Shown here: positions 1-11,402 of the stretch, piece by piece | How the letters are laid out: each line of letters opens with the position of its first letter | Numbering within the stretch: position 1 is the stretch's first letter | Source: Leptospira sp. 96542 | GTDB lineage: Bacteria > Spirochaetota > Leptospiria > Leptospirales > Leptospiraceae | Reading direction: 5' to 3' | Length of the DNA stretch: 48,686 nt | Assembly: GCA_029310945.1 (NCBI GenBank) | Contig: JARJFC010000031.1 | Location: 1 to 48,686, forward strand | Notes under the pieces: model-generated | The model's database searches: none | Seen by the model: the letters and a program-made list of their open reading frames with translations, nothing else | What the model was told of the DNA's origin: nothing | Translations under genes and position numbers: made by a program

Positions 1-551
1 TCCGCAAGGTTTGCCAAAGCCCTTAGTTGTTCCTTGGATAGAACTTTGCCCGTGGGGTTGGATGGATTCGAAAAAATAATGAGTTTGAATTTCCTACTCT
101 CCAAATCCACCAAATCAGCGGGCGTAAAATCTTCATGCAAAGGAACAACATTTCCTCCATAAAATTTTAACATGGCAGGGTACATCAAAAAATAGGGCGA
201 AATGACTAAACAGTCATCTCCTTTGTTCACCAAGGCATTAAAAAGTAAAAATAAGGCTGATGAAATTCCTGATGTAACGAGCAGTCTACTTTCTGTCACA
301 TAGTCCATTTTGTTCTGGGTTTTGTATTTTTGAACCATAGCTTCTTTCAGCTCTGGAATTCCACCAGTCAAAGTATAAGCAGTTTTGCCGTCACGGGCTG
401 CCTTTGTCAGCGCCTCAATAATGTTTGGTGGGCAAGGGAAGTGGGGTTGTCCAATGCTCAAATTGATCGGATTTTTTATGCTACGTGCGAGTTCAAAAGC
501 CTTTCGGATGGGAGACGAATCAATCCCATACATTCTTTCTGCAAATTCCAT
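1..551 (-). CDS. PLP-dependent class I/II aminotransferase, N-terminal part (partial at window edge)
   Basis: Translating the minus strand from an ATG at 551 gives a continuous frame to the window edge (about 183 codons). It begins MEFAERMYGIDSSPIRKAFE and continues with fold-type I aminotransferase features: SIGQPHF, then the G-I-P-E-L region and the stretch around SNPSNPTGK that contacts PLP in aspartate-type transaminases. The PLP lysine lies beyond the edge, so substrate cannot be judged. A second in-frame ATG seven codons on is also a possible start; neither has a strong Shine-Dalgarno. It is divergent from the AAA+ gene at 635, with about 80 bp between them for two promoters. Family assignment is secure; the function within the family is not. 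Confidence 0.8.
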   Translation of the reverse strand, partial: MEFAERMYGIDSSPIRKAFELARSIKNPINLSIGQPHFPCPPNIIEALTKAARDGKTAYTLTGGIPELKEAMVQKYKTQNKMDYVTESRLLVTSGISSALFLLFNALVNKGDDCLVISPYFLMYPAMLKFYGGNVVPLHEDFTPADLVDLESRKFKLIIFSNPSNPTGKVLSKEQLRALANLA

Positions 552-634
552 GTATTTAGGAGATTTTTTGGGGATCCTTTGGTCAATAGAATTTGGTTTA
601 CATTTCGGAATTCAATAGAATTCTAAGGGAATCT

Positions 635-3600
635 ATGGAATTTGTTACCATTGCTTCTGTTAAAGTTCCCGTTTTGCCACATTCTCCCAAGTTTCCCGTG
701 TTCCCTTCGAGCCTAGTCGAAACTGATTCCGTCAAATCTACCTTACAAAAAATTTTGTATCCGATGCTTGAAGGCATTCCAGTTCTCCTTGTGGGGGATG
801 CAGGAGTGGGTAAAAATGCACTCATTTACTATATCAATTCATTACGCAAACAGCCCACACTTCGTTTTAGTTTCAATGAAGATACACTGCCTGAGGATTT
901 GATTGGTTCTTACCGAATACTTCTCGATGGCAAAGGTTTTACTTGGTCCAATGGACCACTCACAAATGCACTCTCTGAGGGATTGAGTTTTGTTGCGGAC
1001 GAAATGAACCTCTGTGCACCCAACATCATCAAACGATTTTCGTCTGTGTATGAATCCAATTATTTGGATCTGCTCGAAGGGAGTGGAGAGAGAGTGGCTG
1101 GTAAAACAGGGTTTTGGTTTATCGGAACACAAAATCCCAGTGAAGGATTTGAAGGTCGTAAACCACTTCCGTTTGATATCACCAAACATTTTGCCGTTGT
1201 GTATGTGGATCCTTATTCGCCAGATGAGATGTTCTTTATCCTCCAAAAACTCTATAAGCAAATTGATCCAGAAATTCTAAAAAAAATCATCCGAGTGAGT
1301 TTGGAAACAGAACAAAGGATCAAACAAGGAGAAGTTGGTAAGGGAGATTTAGAAAAATACCATTTTAATTTGCGGACTTTACAAAAATACTGCAACCGCC
1401 TTATGTTGTTTGGCAAAAATGATAAAACTGTGTCTCTTCGTGAAGCAATTTATCTTTTTGAAGAACCATTCCGAAAACCAGACGACAGAACTAAACAAAG
1501 GTCTCTCATTGAATCTGAGTTTGGCGGTAATATCAAACTGGTTCCGACAAAGGGTTATGTTCAATCTTCCACTATTTTTTGGAACGATAAAGAAATCAAA
1601 ACTTTTGACGAAAAAAAGACAATCACGCTACTAGCATCTTACCCCACACCTGAACCCATCTTAAAATTTTTGGACCAAGTGTTCACAGCAGTACAAGCAA
1701 AAGAAAATATTCTCATCGAATACAGAGAGGACCAAGACCCACAAGAGATCTTACCCCTAATCACCGAACTCACTGGTATTCACCTAGAGTCTGTTATGTT
1801 GTCGAAAGGCATGCATACATCCGATGTTGTGGGTGCATTAAAACCTACAGAAGAAGGGAATATCGAAAGTGTAACTTGGGTTGACGGGCCACTCACCCGT
1901 GCGATCCGAAAAGGGCATGTCATCCTCATTTCAGGATTGGAGTCAGCAGGTGCTGAACTTGTGGAAAAAATGAATATGCTTACCGATGATGCGCGTTCTC
2001 TCACTCTCCCCCCAGAATCGGGAGAATATCTCCCCATTTCTTTGAAAGAAACATCTATAGTATATGGGCTCAAATCGTTTCGAAATTCTAAATCAGTTTC
2101 TACCATTTCCCGCGCCTTCCGCAACAGGTTCACTCCCATTCTCTTTCCAGAACTGGAAGATGTAAAAGTTCTGGAAGAAATCCTCGAATTTTATCTACCA
2201 GAAGGGGTTCTACCGCGCTCTATGGCTCGGTTTCACCTAAAGGCAAAAGAACTTTCTGATAAACGTACCATAGGTTCAGCCAATTTACAACCTTATCGGT
2301 TTGGAATTTCGAACCTGCTAAAATGGAAAAACCATATCTATCGCTACAACCAAACTGATGTTAAAGATATTGCCCTCCGAGGCGGCAAAATTTATTATAC
2401 AAACCAAATCGCAGACCCCAAGGAAAGAAAGGAACTCGAAAGACTCTTGGAAGGTTTTTTATCAGGAGTTGAGGTAGTATCAGAACTCTTCGAGGCAATC
2501 GAAGAGAAAAAAAAAACGTTTAGTGTTGAGTCAGGACTAAACCGCAAAAACTGGTGGGATCCCGAACTCCATAAAAGGGACCCCCTAACAGGCGTAGCAA
2601 AGAAGTTAAATGCTGGGGAAGAACTAAAAAGGGGAATTGAAATCAACACCCCGGAAACTGGTGGCGAGACCAAAGAAGGTGCTGATGCTTGGTATGGGCA
2701 AGACACCCAAGGCAACCAAGGGCAAGGAGAACCACAGGGTGGTGGTGGTGGTTGGGGTTACCGCACAGAAGAGTTATACAAACAATTCCTGAAAAAACGA
2801 AGGTTACTTTGGGATTATTCCATTCTTGTGAGTTTACAAGAATTTAAGTCGGTCTTTGGTAAGGAACTCGAAGAAGTGGAACTCAATTTGGAACAACTTT
2901 TTGATCCTGAGATCGACATCCATCGAATGTATCGCAATGAAGGTTCTCGCGTGGATGCAAGGAAATACATCTCATACAAAAGTGGTCGTGGAGATACAAA
3001 AATTTTTGATAAAACCACCATCGAAAAAAATGACGAAAAACTAAAAGGTGTGGAAGTGAGTTTTCTCGTATCGAAGTGCAGGAGAATCTTTAACTTTGAA
3101 TATTCGATAGCCATGCTTAGCGCACTTCTTGTGAGTTTGCATATTTTAAACGAACATGATATTAAAACGAGTGTCCATAGTTTTTGCGATATCAAAAACT
3201 CCAAAGACACCATCGATATTTTTAATGTCAAAAATGCGGAAGAAGATTATAGCCAAGAAAAAGAAGAAGAAATCTTCAACGCTTTGTGCAAAAATTGGCA
3301 AGGAGATTCCATTCCTGAATACCAAGTCCTTTCCAATTGTGAACGGTATTTTTCACCAGAAGCACAAACGAGGATCCTTGTCGTATTGTCTGACTTCCGT
3401 GGCCAGCGGGCAAAAACCTACATTGAAGATGAATTGGCTTCTTTTGATACCAAACGATTGAAAGAAGCTGTACTGAAAAACCAGGATAAAAATTATGTAT
3501 TTTTAGGGGTTGGTTTGGGCTCTCGGTTCATTGCAGAACATGTGTTCCATGATTCACTGCAAATCACAGCAGACAATTTTTATTCAATGCCCAATTTGAT

Positions 3601-3649
3601 TGGGGCGGAAATTGCGAGGCTTGTACAAATCCACCATAGTTTGCGATAA
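635..3649 (+). CDS. Midasin/MoxR-like AAA+ ATPase with degenerate second AAA module and VWA-like C-terminus
   Basis: About 1004 residues. I chose ATG 635 over the upstream ATG at 593 because AAGGGA sits just before it (625-630). Domain order: an N-terminal AAA+ module of the MoxR/midasin kind with Walker A GDAGVGKN (about 54-61), Walker B VADEMN (120-125) and sensor-1 GTQNP; a second module (about 336-526) with the midasin-type SRAFRNRF motif but no Walker A or B; a long charged linker with a GGGGG run near residue 698; and a C-terminal VWA-like fold (about 800-1000) in which the DxSxS metal site is replaced by LVSKCRR while a late Asp (LSDFRG) remains. MoxR/VWA pairs remodel or load cofactors into partner complexes; here both roles appear fused. 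The target is unknown. The gene is followed 4 nt later by smpB. Confidence 0.85.
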   Translation: MEFVTIASVKVPVLPHSPKFPVFPSSLVETDSVKSTLQKILYPMLEGIPVLLVGDAGVGKNALIYYINSLRKQPTLRFSFNEDTLPEDLIGSYRILLDGKGFTWSNGPLTNALSEGLSFVADEMNLCAPNIIKRFSSVYESNYLDLLEGSGERVAGKTGFWFIGTQNPSEGFEGRKPLPFDITKHFAVVYVDPYSPDEMFFILQKLYKQIDPEILKKIIRVSLETEQRIKQGEVGKGDLEKYHFNLRTLQKYCNRLMLFGKNDKTVSLREAIYLFEEPFRKPDDRTKQRSLIESEFGGNIKLVPTKGYVQSSTIFWNDKEIKTFDEKKTITLLASYPTPEPILKFLDQVFTAVQAKENILIEYREDQDPQEILPLITELTGIHLESVMLSKGMHTSDVVGALKPTEEGNIESVTWVDGPLTRAIRKGHVILISGLESAGAELVEKMNMLTDDARSLTLPPESGEYLPISLKETSIVYGLKSFRNSKSVSTISRAFRNRFTPILFPELEDVKVLEEILEFYLPEGVLPRSMARFHLKAKELSDKRTIGSANLQPYRFGISNLLKWKNHIYRYNQTDVKDIALRGGKIYYTNQIADPKERKELERLLEGFLSGVEVVSELFEAIEEKKKTFSVESGLNRKNWWDPELHKRDPLTGVAKKLNAGEELKRGIEINTPETGGETKEGADAWYGQDTQGNQGQGEPQGGGGGWGYRTEELYKQFLKKRRLLWDYSILVSLQEFKSVFGKELEEVELNLEQLFDPEIDIHRMYRNEGSRVDARKYISYKSGRGDTKIFDKTTIEKNDEKLKGVEVSFLVSKCRRIFNFEYSIAMLSALLVSLHILNEHDIKTSVHSFCDIKNSKDTIDIFNVKNAEEDYSQEKEEEIFNALCKNWQGDSIPEYQVLSNCERYFSPEAQTRILVVLSDFRGQRAKTYIEDELASFDTKRLKEAVLKNQDKNYVFLGVGLGSRFIAEHVFHDSLQITADNFYSMPNLIGAEIARLVQIHHSLR

Positions 3650-3653
3650 TCCA

Positions 3654-4142
3654 ATGGGAAAAACCAATAAAGACGAAAAACCACGCGGGACAGATCCCCT
3701 CATCAACAAAAAGGCCAAGTTCAATTTTGAACTTTTGGATTCCTTTGAGGCGGGCATTGTGCTCACAGGTTCGGAAGTGAAATCACTGCGCGAAAAGAAG
3801 GGAAACTTAACTGATTGTTTTGCAAAGGTTCGGAATGGCGAAATATTTCTCGAAAATTTTCAGATCCCTCCATACAAGAATGGTGGTTATGCGAATCACC
3901 CTGAAATACGGCCACGCAAACTTTTATTAAAAGCAAAGGAAATTGAAAAGATAGACCGAATGATGCGAGAAAAAGGACTGACCCTCGTTGCCACCAGGTG
4001 TTTCTTTAAAAACAATCGTTTGGTGAAAGTGGATGTAGCTTTGGGAAAACCAAAAAAATTATTTGATAAACGTGACGACATCCAAAAAAAGGAAGCAAAA
4101 ATAGAAATGGAAAGAGCCATGAAGGATCACCTGAAACGATGA
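3654..4142 (+). CDS. smpB: SsrA-binding protein SmpB
   Basis: SmpB binds tmRNA and delivers it with EF-Tu to stalled ribosomes for trans-translation. From ATG 3654 the protein is 162 residues, the usual SmpB length. Family blocks are visible: [18 protein letters not shown] near the start, [20 protein letters not shown], and a basic C-terminal tail ([16 protein letters not shown]) that in this family enters the empty mRNA channel. A longer frame opens at 3600 inside the preceding gene, but its extra 18 residues have no counterpart in SmpB. The gene starts 4 nt after the AAA+ gene and its stop overlaps the der start in ATGA, so translational coupling is likely. No tmRNA gene was seen in the window. 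Confidence 0.96.
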   Translation: MGKTNKDEKPRGTDPLINKKAKFNFELLDSFEAGIVLTGSEVKSLREKKGNLTDCFAKVRNGEIFLENFQIPPYKNGGYANHPEIRPRKLLLKAKEIEKIDRMMREKGLTLVATRCFFKNNRLVKVDVALGKPKKLFDKRDDIQKKEAKIEMERAMKDHLKR

Positions 4143-5491
4143 AATCATTACCCATCGTTTCCATCGTTGGAAGACAAAATGTGGGTAAGTCCACATTATT
4201 CAATTCCATACTGCGAGCTCAAAGTGCCATCACAGAAAATACTCCTGGTGTGACACGGGATGTATTGCAAAAACTTGTAGAGAGGGATGAATTCAAAACT
4301 CCTTTTATCCTTTCTGATACACCTGGACTTGACATAGAAAATTTAGATGAAATATCCAAAGACATCATTGAAATTGCATTTTTACATTTAAAAAATTCTG
4401 ATTTAATACTACATATCATTGATCATAAAGATTTAAGAAAGTATGATCATAAACTAATTGATCTATTCAAAAAAGATGAAGAACTAAAACAAATCCCTCT
4501 CCTCACCATCATCAATAAAGTGGATACTGAGGCGGACGAATACGATTTAGAACCTTTTTATAAATTGGGTTTGAATGAGTTGGTTCCAATATCCGCTATC
4601 GGTAGGCGGAATTTCCCTCTACTTTTCGAAAAAATCAATTATTTACTTCCTGACAAAATTAAAAAACCGGACGATCCGTACTGTAAAATTGCCATCATTG
4701 GAAAACCAAATTCTGGCAAATCATCCCTTTTAAATACTTTTTTAGGTTTCAAAAGAGCGGTGGTGAGTGATGTTCCCGGCACTACTCGTGATTCTGTTTC
4801 GTCTCAATTTTTATTCCAATCTAAAAAAATTGAAATCATTGATACGGCGGGGATACGTCGTAAATCTAAAACAGGTGAGAGTTTAGAATTCTATTCATAC
4901 AAGCGCACCTTGCATTCGATAGGTGAGGCAGATGTTGTCGTGTTACTCGTTGATGCTCTCAAAGGACTTGGGGATTTTGACAAAAAAATCTTTGGCGAAA
5001 TCCAAGAGCTGGGAAAACCAATGGTTCTTGCAGTGAACAAATGGGATGCTGTTCCTGAAAAAGAAACCAATTCTTGGAAACATTACCAAGAACGAATGGA
5101 GGCCAAACTTTCCATACTGAAAGAAAGGCCCATCATTTCACTTTCCGCAAAGGAAAAGATCCGTACACATAAACTTCTGGAGATGGTCATCTCCCTTTAT
5201 GAAAAATCGCAGAAAAAACTCACAACTAGGGCTTTGAACGATTGGCTCAACAAATGGGGTGGAAAAAATAGAGTGATGAAGGCCACAAACCGGCCTCCCA
5301 AGGTATTTTACGCTACCCAAGTCTCCCAAGTGCCCTTTAAAATTTTGTTCTTTGTGAATGATTCCAAACTCTTTCCGTCAAATATATTGAGTTTTTTCCG
5401 AAAGAGTATAGTAAAGGAATTTGGTTTGGAAGGTCTTTCTGTCGAAATTGAACTCCGCAATCGAAACGAAGGGAAGGAGGCGAAAGAATGA
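4139..5491 (+). CDS. der: Ribosome-associated GTPase Der (EngA)
   Basis: Der carries two tandem GTPase domains and a KH-like C-terminal domain and acts in 50S subunit maturation. Both G domains are present: the first P-loop GRQNVGKST at residues 11-19 with a DTPG switch and NKVD, the second GKPNSGKSS near 187-195 with PGTTRD, DTAG and NKWD. The KH-like end covers about the last 90 residues. At 450 residues it is of normal size. Its ATG overlaps the smpB stop by 4 nt, and its own stop overlaps the plsY start by 4 nt, so the three genes are probably co-transcribed and translationally coupled. The assignment is firm. Confidence 0.97.
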   Translation: MKSLPIVSIVGRQNVGKSTLFNSILRAQSAITENTPGVTRDVLQKLVERDEFKTPFILSDTPGLDIENLDEISKDIIEIAFLHLKNSDLILHIIDHKDLRKYDHKLIDLFKKDEELKQIPLLTIINKVDTEADEYDLEPFYKLGLNELVPISAIGRRNFPLLFEKINYLLPDKIKKPDDPYCKIAIIGKPNSGKSSLLNTFLGFKRAVVSDVPGTTRDSVSSQFLFQSKKIEIIDTAGIRRKSKTGESLEFYSYKRTLHSIGEADVVVLLVDALKGLGDFDKKIFGEIQELGKPMVLAVNKWDAVPEKETNSWKHYQERMEAKLSILKERPIISLSAKEKIRTHKLLEMVISLYEKSQKKLTTRALNDWLNKWGGKNRVMKATNRPPKVFYATQVSQVPFKILFFVNDSKLFPSNILSFFRKSIVKEFGLEGLSVEIELRNRNEGKEAKE

Positions 5492-6111
5492 TGATTTTAT
5501 TCGCCATCATATTGAGTTATTTTTTTGGGGGGATTCCCGTTGGATACATCCTCGCCAAACGATTCCGTGGGATCGATCTTCGTGAACATGGCAGCAAAAA
5601 CATTGGGGCTACCAATGTGGGTCGTGTGATTGGTTGGAAATTTGGGGTGCTCGCTTTGTTTTTGGATGCACTGAAAGGAGCCATTCCTGTCTACTTAGCT
5701 AGCTTCATTGATTCTCCGTTATCTGCCACTACCACGCAGATCGTTGTGGGAAGTATCGCCATCCTTGGGCATACATTCACTCCATTTTTACAATTCAAAG
5801 GTGGGAAAGGTGTGGCAACAGCACTTGGTGTATATATGACTTTGGTTCCTATTGTGACAATCTGTGCTGTAGTGATTTTTTTCGTTGTGTATAAACTCAG
5901 TGGGTTTGTTTCTTTGGGTAGTATCATTGGAACTTTGTCTATGCCTATTTGGTATTTTGGTACTTCTTATTTTTTACCCAATGTTAATTATTCACCAGTC
6001 ATCTTTTTTGTGTTAGTTGCAACTTTCTTTCTAATTTCTTATTCTCATAGGGAGAATATCAAACGCCTTCTCCAAGGAAAAGAACTTAGGGCAACACAAA
6101 GTGCAAACTGA
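5488..6111 (+). CDS. plsY: Glycerol-3-phosphate acyltransferase PlsY
   Basis: PlsY transfers an acyl group from acyl-phosphate to glycerol 3-phosphate, giving lysophosphatidate at the inner membrane. The 207-residue protein has the expected several hydrophobic helices and the PlsY motifs: HGSKNIGATN (residues 34-43), the glycine-rich FKGGKGVATALG block (about 102-113) and a third motif near the C-terminus with SHRENIKRLL. The start overlaps the der stop by 4 nt (ATGA). A second ATG codon follows the first directly. The 3' end overlaps the next gene by 11 nt. PlsX, which makes the acyl-phosphate substrate, is not in the window. Confidence 0.96.
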   Translation: MMILFAIILSYFFGGIPVGYILAKRFRGIDLREHGSKNIGATNVGRVIGWKFGVLALFLDALKGAIPVYLASFIDSPLSATTTQIVVGSIAILGHTFTPFLQFKGGKGVATALGVYMTLVPIVTICAVVIFFVVYKLSGFVSLGSIIGTLSMPIWYFGTSYFLPNVNYSPVIFFVLVATFFLISYSHRENIKRLLQGKELRATQSAN

Positions 6112-6730
6112 AAGAGAATCCACACTTAGCCAAAAAGAAAAACTATTCATTCTCACGAAATTTGTTGAGGATCATCCTGAAGCCGAAATCCAAGATTTTT
6201 ATAAGTGGTTGTATTATGGTGAATTTGGAGTTGAGGAATCGAGTGCACTCATTTCTGGAAAAAAATCTGTTCCTGAGTTACATGTAGTACTTGAAGAAAT
6301 CAAAAGGGAAGAGGCAGGGGGAGTTATTTCTGACCTCGTGTGGGAGCCAACTGGTTTGTCCGCACGTTTTGTGAAAGTTTATGTAACGAAATACTACCAA
6401 ATGGATTGCCCTGTCAAACGGCTTGTCAATTTGCTCGAACGTTCTCCTGCTTTCCGCGGAGCAAGGATGACTTTTAAATTGGATTGGAATTTACTCAAAG
6501 AAACAGTTTTGGAATTAAAACCGGAACTGAGCCGTCGTGACTTTATCAATTTTGAAGAGCGAATTAATTTCCACCAATTGCCAGCCTTACCGTTCACAGA
6601 CGGATTCAAAGAGAAAAATCCTTTTTATTATAGGGTGGTTTCTCAGAAATTATTTTTTGATTATTTTCCAGAGTTTGAGGACGAGTCTGTCTTTCATCCG
6701 TTTTCTGGAAATAAACCACTCATTGGGTAG
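6101..6730 (+). CDS. Conserved-type hypothetical protein, cytoplasmic
   Basis: A 209-residue protein starting at GTG 6101, with AACTTAGG upstream as a plausible ribosome site. I do not recognise a family. It has no signal peptide or membrane segment. The first half is acidic and helical in character (repeated Glu/Lys, a QDFYKWLYYGEFG patch); the second half is rich in Phe and Tyr, ending in FHPFSGNKPLIG. It overlaps plsY by 11 nt and so probably belongs to the same transcript. Its 3' end overlaps the convergent DUF115 gene by 37 bp. Codon use is like that of its neighbours. It may be a Leptospira-specific regulatory or scaffold protein, but nothing in the sequence proves a function. Confidence 0.8.
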   Translation: MQTERESTLSQKEKLFILTKFVEDHPEAEIQDFYKWLYYGEFGVEESSALISGKKSVPELHVVLEEIKREEAGGVISDLVWEPTGLSARFVKVYVTKYYQMDCPVKRLVNLLERSPAFRGARMTFKLDWNLLKETVLELKPELSRRDFINFEERINFHQLPALPFTDGFKEKNPFYYRVVSQKLFFDYFPEFEDESVFHPFSGNKPLIG

Positions 6731-8538
6731 AGGCTTCGTTTTAAATACCTAACTTCTTTTCGAATGGATTGGATCATGATTTGGTTTTTTCGTTTTGTTT
6801 CCAGCTCTCTATGTCTTAGGATGTAGATCTCTGTTTTTCGAACCATACGTCGTAGGTATGATTGTTCTTTGATCCAAGTCCAGAGTTCAGCATTTTGGAA
6901 ATCGATCTCTTCCTTGTTTTTTTCAAATGAATCCAAACCATCTTCCATTTTCTGGAGGTCATTTTTTATCCTTTCATAAAGATATTTTGGTCCGTTCGTT
7001 TTGTGGTGTATCTTCCTTAAATTTATCGCTAACCAAGGTTCCATATTTCGCCATGGATAATGGTGATTGGCGACAGTTTCCATTTTTTGGAAGGCACCAA
7101 GTAGATTCAAATTTTGGAAACCATTTATTGTTGCTCCATCTTCACCAATATTACAAAGTTCCATATCATTAACAGTATTAGCTGATTCTTCAAACCAATG
7201 TCTATATAAGTCCAATACGTAATCCGTTAATACCGTATTGCCATTGTTCGATGGCACTTCTCTCGTTTCACGTTTTCGTATGATCACTTCATTGATTCGC
7301 TCAAGGCTTGATTTTCTATTAACTAACGTTAGCCATTTTTCGTTATGGTGTGTACCTGTAGAATGGATTTCTCTACCAGAATAAGCGAGGTCTTGGCCGA
7401 TAAAAAATATTTTTTTAAAACCCATGAACCTAAGCATATCAAAAGCAGTGGTTGCTACACTTCCGCCCGATTGGATATCACCGAGCGATGCGAAGATTTG
7501 GTCAGCAAGTTCTCCACCTGCGGTGACTTCACGAACCAAACTTCCATCAGCATCCACCTGGTATTTGGCAGTTACAGAATGTATGACAGTTCGAAACATC
7601 GGCTCGCGGAGTAGGGTTGGACTACTGACGAGATCAGCAAAAAGAGGGATATCTTGCAGTTCTTCTCCCATAAAATGGAAAAAAGAATTGGTCTGTGCAT
7701 CCAGTGTAACAACCCCATCAGGGAGAATGTTTTTTTTCAATAGAACTTTGAGTGAAGTATCACAAGACAGAATGAATAATTTATCACGATTGGCTTCCAA
7801 CCAATGTAAATTTTTTCGTAAACTAGGCCCAGCAGAAACCAAAACGGCCGTTAATCCTTCGAATTTTTTTTCCAGAATGTGAATGGGAAATTTGTAAGGA
7901 GGAGTTTTTCCTACATGGATTAAATTCCATATTGAATTTTTGATCCAAAGCTTCTCAAACTCAAACTTAGTGAGTAAATCACTCATTTTTGCTGAAAATA
8001 CTGTTTGGATTTTATCCTCGAGATCTTTGTAAATCGGATTCCGAGAATAATCGGCAGGATTTTTTATTATTTTTAATCCACTCACTCGGTCGATGGGGAG
8101 AGATTCTAAATAATTGAATAACATTGGAAAAAACATATCCCCAGAAAAAATATGCCTACCAGGAACATTTAACACTTGCTTGAGTGAGTTGTCCCATAAA
8201 ACAGAAGTTAACTTCTCGTCCTCTCCAACCATAATAAAAATTTGACCAGGCGCCAAAGTTTCACTGATGATTAAGGGAAGATGGGGGTTTCCGAGCCCAA
8301 AAAGAATGACAACATCTGTTGGTTTTAGAGACAGTGTTTCGAGTAACCTTTTTGCTTGGGTGAGTGGTGAGAATGTGGAAGCAAGGGGATTCTTACCTAA
8401 TGAGACATAATACTCTCCTTCCTGTTTCGCCTGGGATAACTTCCACTCATGATTAGATCCAAAATCTTTGAAATAATTTTGTAAGTATGGCTTTCTACTA
8501 AAAATTTCACTGGAAATGGGATCCGTAATTTGGGACAT
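6694..8538 (-). CDS. DUF115 / Maf-like protein (6-hydroxymethylpterin pyrophosphokinase MptE-like fold)
   Basis: A 614-residue soluble protein. The central part (about 230-430) has the DUF115 signature: LVSAGPSLRKN, then CDTSLKVLLK, PDGVVTLDAQ, GGSVATTAFDMLRFMG and FIGQDLAYS. This domain occurs in motility-associated Maf proteins, which transfer nonulosonic acid sugars to flagellins, and in archaeal MptE pterin kinases. In a spirochete a role in modifying flagellar or surface proteins is the better guess, but no sugar biosynthesis genes are adjacent. The last 130 residues are charged and probably coiled coil. It is divergent from smc, with 80 bp between the two starts, and convergent with the unknown gene before it. 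Confidence 0.85.
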   Translation of the reverse strand: MSQITDPISSEIFSRKPYLQNYFKDFGSNHEWKLSQAKQEGEYYVSLGKNPLASTFSPLTQAKRLLETLSLKPTDVVILFGLGNPHLPLIISETLAPGQIFIMVGEDEKLTSVLWDNSLKQVLNVPGRHIFSGDMFFPMLFNYLESLPIDRVSGLKIIKNPADYSRNPIYKDLEDKIQTVFSAKMSDLLTKFEFEKLWIKNSIWNLIHVGKTPPYKFPIHILEKKFEGLTAVLVSAGPSLRKNLHWLEANRDKLFILSCDTSLKVLLKKNILPDGVVTLDAQTNSFFHFMGEELQDIPLFADLVSSPTLLREPMFRTVIHSVTAKYQVDADGSLVREVTAGGELADQIFASLGDIQSGGSVATTAFDMLRFMGFKKIFFIGQDLAYSGREIHSTGTHHNEKWLTLVNRKSSLERINEVIIRKRETREVPSNNGNTVLTDYVLDLYRHWFEESANTVNDMELCNIGEDGATINGFQNLNLLGAFQKMETVANHHYPWRNMEPWLAINLRKIHHKTNGPKYLYERIKNDLQKMEDGLDSFEKNKEEIDFQNAELWTWIKEQSYLRRMVRKTEIYILRHRELETKRKNQIMIQSIRKEVRYLKRSLYPMSGLFPENG

Positions 8539-8618
8539 AATACTATCTAAGGTTTTTTCTTATGTCTCCCAAGCTCTGTCAACTGGGAAATAAGGAAAGA
8601 AAAAAGGGCGATATAAAA

Positions 8619-11402
8619 ATGCATCTCAAAAGCCTGAACATTGTTGGATTCAAAACATTTGCGGACGAAACAGAAATCAGTTTCGATCCAGGGTTCACTG
8701 CTGTCGTTGGGCCAAATGGCTCAGGAAAATCAAACATCGTTGACTCTGTAAAATGGGTCTTTGGTGAAAAAAGTGCCAAAGGGCTCCGTGGTGAGAAAAT
8801 GGATGATGTCATCTTTCACGGAACAGAAAGTAGGCGAGCTGCTGGGTTTGCTGAAGTTTCTATCATGTTTGATAATGATGACAGATACTTTCAAATCGAT
8901 TACCCATCAGTAAAAATCACTCGGAGATTGTATCCAGATGGGGAAAATGAATATTACCTCAATGATGTTCGCACCATTCGCAAAGACATAGAAAAGACCT
9001 TACTCGATACGGGCATTGGCAAATCCAGTTATTCTATTTTAGAACAAGGACGGGTGGATCAAATCCTAAATTCAAAACCAGAAGAACGACGTGCTATCTT
9101 TGAAGAAGCAGCGGGAGTTTCTCGTTTTAAATTGGATCGAAAAGACGCCCAAAAAAAATTGGATGATACCAATCAGAATCTACTCCGTATTTCGGACATT
9201 ATGAGTTCGATGGTAAAAGACCTCGAAGTTAAGGAAAAACAATCTGAAAAGGCAGAACAGTATTTTAAACTAAAAAACGATTTGGATGAGTCCGACAAAA
9301 ATCTGCGTTTTTTGAAACTCCGTGATTTCAAACGAAGGATGAAAAAATCGGATGAAGAACTATTTGAAATTAGAGAAAAAAACAAATCAATTCTTTCTCA
9401 AATCCAAAACGAAACAAATTTAATTTCAGAAAAAGAATCAGCCAAAGAAACGAAAGAAAGAGAAATTGCAGAGATCGATAAAAAATTATTCGATCATTTG
9501 TCTAAAACACAAATCCAAAAAGAAAAAATTGCGAAAAACAAAACTTTCATTGCAGAATATGAGGTACGGATCGGAGAAATTTCTTCCGTCCTCGAATCAG
9601 AAAACCAGGCAACAATCAAACTTGAAGTAGACAAACGTGCGATAGAACAAGAAAACGAAAGGCAACGTGAAATCCAAATTTCTTTGAACGAAGAGATATT
9701 AAAACTCGAATCTAAAAAAAATTTGGCAGAAACAGGAATTCGTGAAGAAGAAACTTCTATCCAAAACAAAGAACAAATTATCCTCGAAAATGAAAAACGC
9801 CATATAGTTTTACGCGAAAAACAGAAAACAGTGATCTTGGAACTCATCCAGGAATTGGAAAGTACGAAACGTGAATCGATGGAAGGAGCAGAAAAACGTT
9901 CCCTAGGTAAAAAAGAACTTCTTTTCAAGCTTGATATTTACAATGAAGAGTTATCCAACCTCAAATCCTTACTTAACACATCTAATTATGAGTTAATTGA
10001 GCAGTCATTAACTCAATTTGATTTTGATTCATACAAGACTAAATTAGAGGAGTTTTTAAAAACAGAGGATGAATTCCGAAACTTACTTTTTGACAAAGAT
10101 GGAGTTTTGTCAAAAAAAGAATTGATCGATCAAAAAATCGAAGATTTACTCCTAGAAAATGAAAACCTAACAAGATCCATTCGAGATAGCCAAGCTAAAA
10201 TCATTGTGTTTCGATCTGAACTTGAAGAAACAAGAAATCAAATTGTAGACATTGAAAAAAAACTTTTGGAATCCAACTCGCGTCTGGAAAACCAAATGAA
10301 AGAAATTCAAATTTTAGATGAAAGGATCGGCGAAATCTTAAAACGAATCCAAGATGCCCGCGACCAAGAATCGAAAATTCGTGAAAAGAAAGAATTTTTG
10401 GAACATGAAGTGGAATCTTTAGAAACGGAAATTGCCGAGGCTTACCAGGAATTTTTGTCGATGAGTCGGATTTTGGAATCTGAAAAAGAAACCTTACAAG
10501 CATTACTTGGAGAAATTCAAGGTATCAAAACAAATATTTCCAAAAACCAGGAAGTATTCCAAAACTTATTGCCTTTGCTTTCTGAAAAGGAAAGAACATC
10601 TTCTGCACTCAAAGTGCAAATTGATTCTTTGGTAGAGGAGTTGTACAATGATTATTCTTTGACTGACTCTGAACTGGAAACGGAACGAGGGAGTTTGGAA
10701 CTCGACCAAAAACAAGAAGAAAGACGACTCAGGTCAGCTAAATCGGAAATCCAACTCCTAGGTTCGATCAATCCACTTGCCATTGAAGAATACCGAAACA
10801 TCAAAGAAATTTATGAACACAATCTCAAACAAAAAGAAGATATTGAAAGTTCTAAAAAAGATATCGAAGAAGTTTTGAAACGAATCAATGAAGAGTCTGA
10901 AAAATTATTCCAAGAAACCTTTGAAAGAATTAAAACAAATTTCCAAGAAACGTTTTCGACACTTTTCAATGGGGGACGAGCCACTTTGGAACTCACGGAA
11001 AAAGAAGACTCTCTCAATTCTGGTGTAGAAATCATGGCAGAACCACCTGGCAAACATGTGCAAAACTTGCGCCTGTTATCGGGGGGGGAAAAGTCGCTTA
11101 CGGCAATTGCCCTTTTGTTCGCCATCTACATGGTCAAACCAAGTCCCTTCTGTTTTTTGGATGAAATCGATGCAGCTTTGGACGAAGCCAATAAACTCAG
11201 ATTTTGCCAGATATTGGACAGGTTTAAAGACAAAACACAATTCATTGTGGTTTCGCACGCTCAGTCTACCATCTCACGGGCCAATGCAATCTTTGGGGTT
11301 ACAAATGAGGAACCTGGAATTTCGAAAATTCTCTCCCTACGTTTGGACGAAGCCAAAGCATTTTCAAAACAGATCACAACAAAAACAGGAACCGAAAGTT
11401 AA
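8619..11402 (+). CDS. smc: Chromosome partition protein SMC, short form without a recognisable hinge
   Basis: SMC ATPases organise and segregate the chromosome, usually with ScpA and ScpB. ATG 8619 was preferred to 8562 because the family N-terminus ([14 protein letters not shown]) begins there and AAAAAGGG precedes it. Walker [10 protein letters not shown] is near residue 33, the Q-loop region follows, and the C-terminal head has [10 protein letters not shown], Walker [16 protein letters not shown] and a switch His (VVSHAQ). Between the heads lies almost unbroken charged coiled coil. The protein is 927 residues, against roughly 1150-1200 for typical bacterial SMC. Near the midpoint (about 455-500) only a short interruption with [14 protein letters not shown] is seen, in place of the globular hinge. 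A strong hairpin spans the stop codon. Confidence 0.93.
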   Translation: MHLKSLNIVGFKTFADETEISFDPGFTAVVGPNGSGKSNIVDSVKWVFGEKSAKGLRGEKMDDVIFHGTESRRAAGFAEVSIMFDNDDRYFQIDYPSVKITRRLYPDGENEYYLNDVRTIRKDIEKTLLDTGIGKSSYSILEQGRVDQILNSKPEERRAIFEEAAGVSRFKLDRKDAQKKLDDTNQNLLRISDIMSSMVKDLEVKEKQSEKAEQYFKLKNDLDESDKNLRFLKLRDFKRRMKKSDEELFEIREKNKSILSQIQNETNLISEKESAKETKEREIAEIDKKLFDHLSKTQIQKEKIAKNKTFIAEYEVRIGEISSVLESENQATIKLEVDKRAIEQENERQREIQISLNEEILKLESKKNLAETGIREEETSIQNKEQIILENEKRHIVLREKQKTVILELIQELESTKRESMEGAEKRSLGKKELLFKLDIYNEELSNLKSLLNTSNYELIEQSLTQFDFDSYKTKLEEFLKTEDEFRNLLFDKDGVLSKKELIDQKIEDLLLENENLTRSIRDSQAKIIVFRSELEETRNQIVDIEKKLLESNSRLENQMKEIQILDERIGEILKRIQDARDQESKIREKKEFLEHEVESLETEIAEAYQEFLSMSRILESEKETLQALLGEIQGIKTNISKNQEVFQNLLPLLSEKERTSSALKVQIDSLVEELYNDYSLTDSELETERGSLELDQKQEERRLRSAKSEIQLLGSINPLAIEEYRNIKEIYEHNLKQKEDIESSKKDIEEVLKRINEESEKLFQETFERIKTNFQETFSTLFNGGRATLELTEKEDSLNSGVEIMAEPPGKHVQNLRLLSGGEKSLTAIALLFAIYMVKPSPFCFLDEIDAALDEANKLRFCQILDRFKDKTQFIVVSHAQSTISRANAIFGVTNEEPGISKILSLRLDEAKAFSKQITTKTGTES

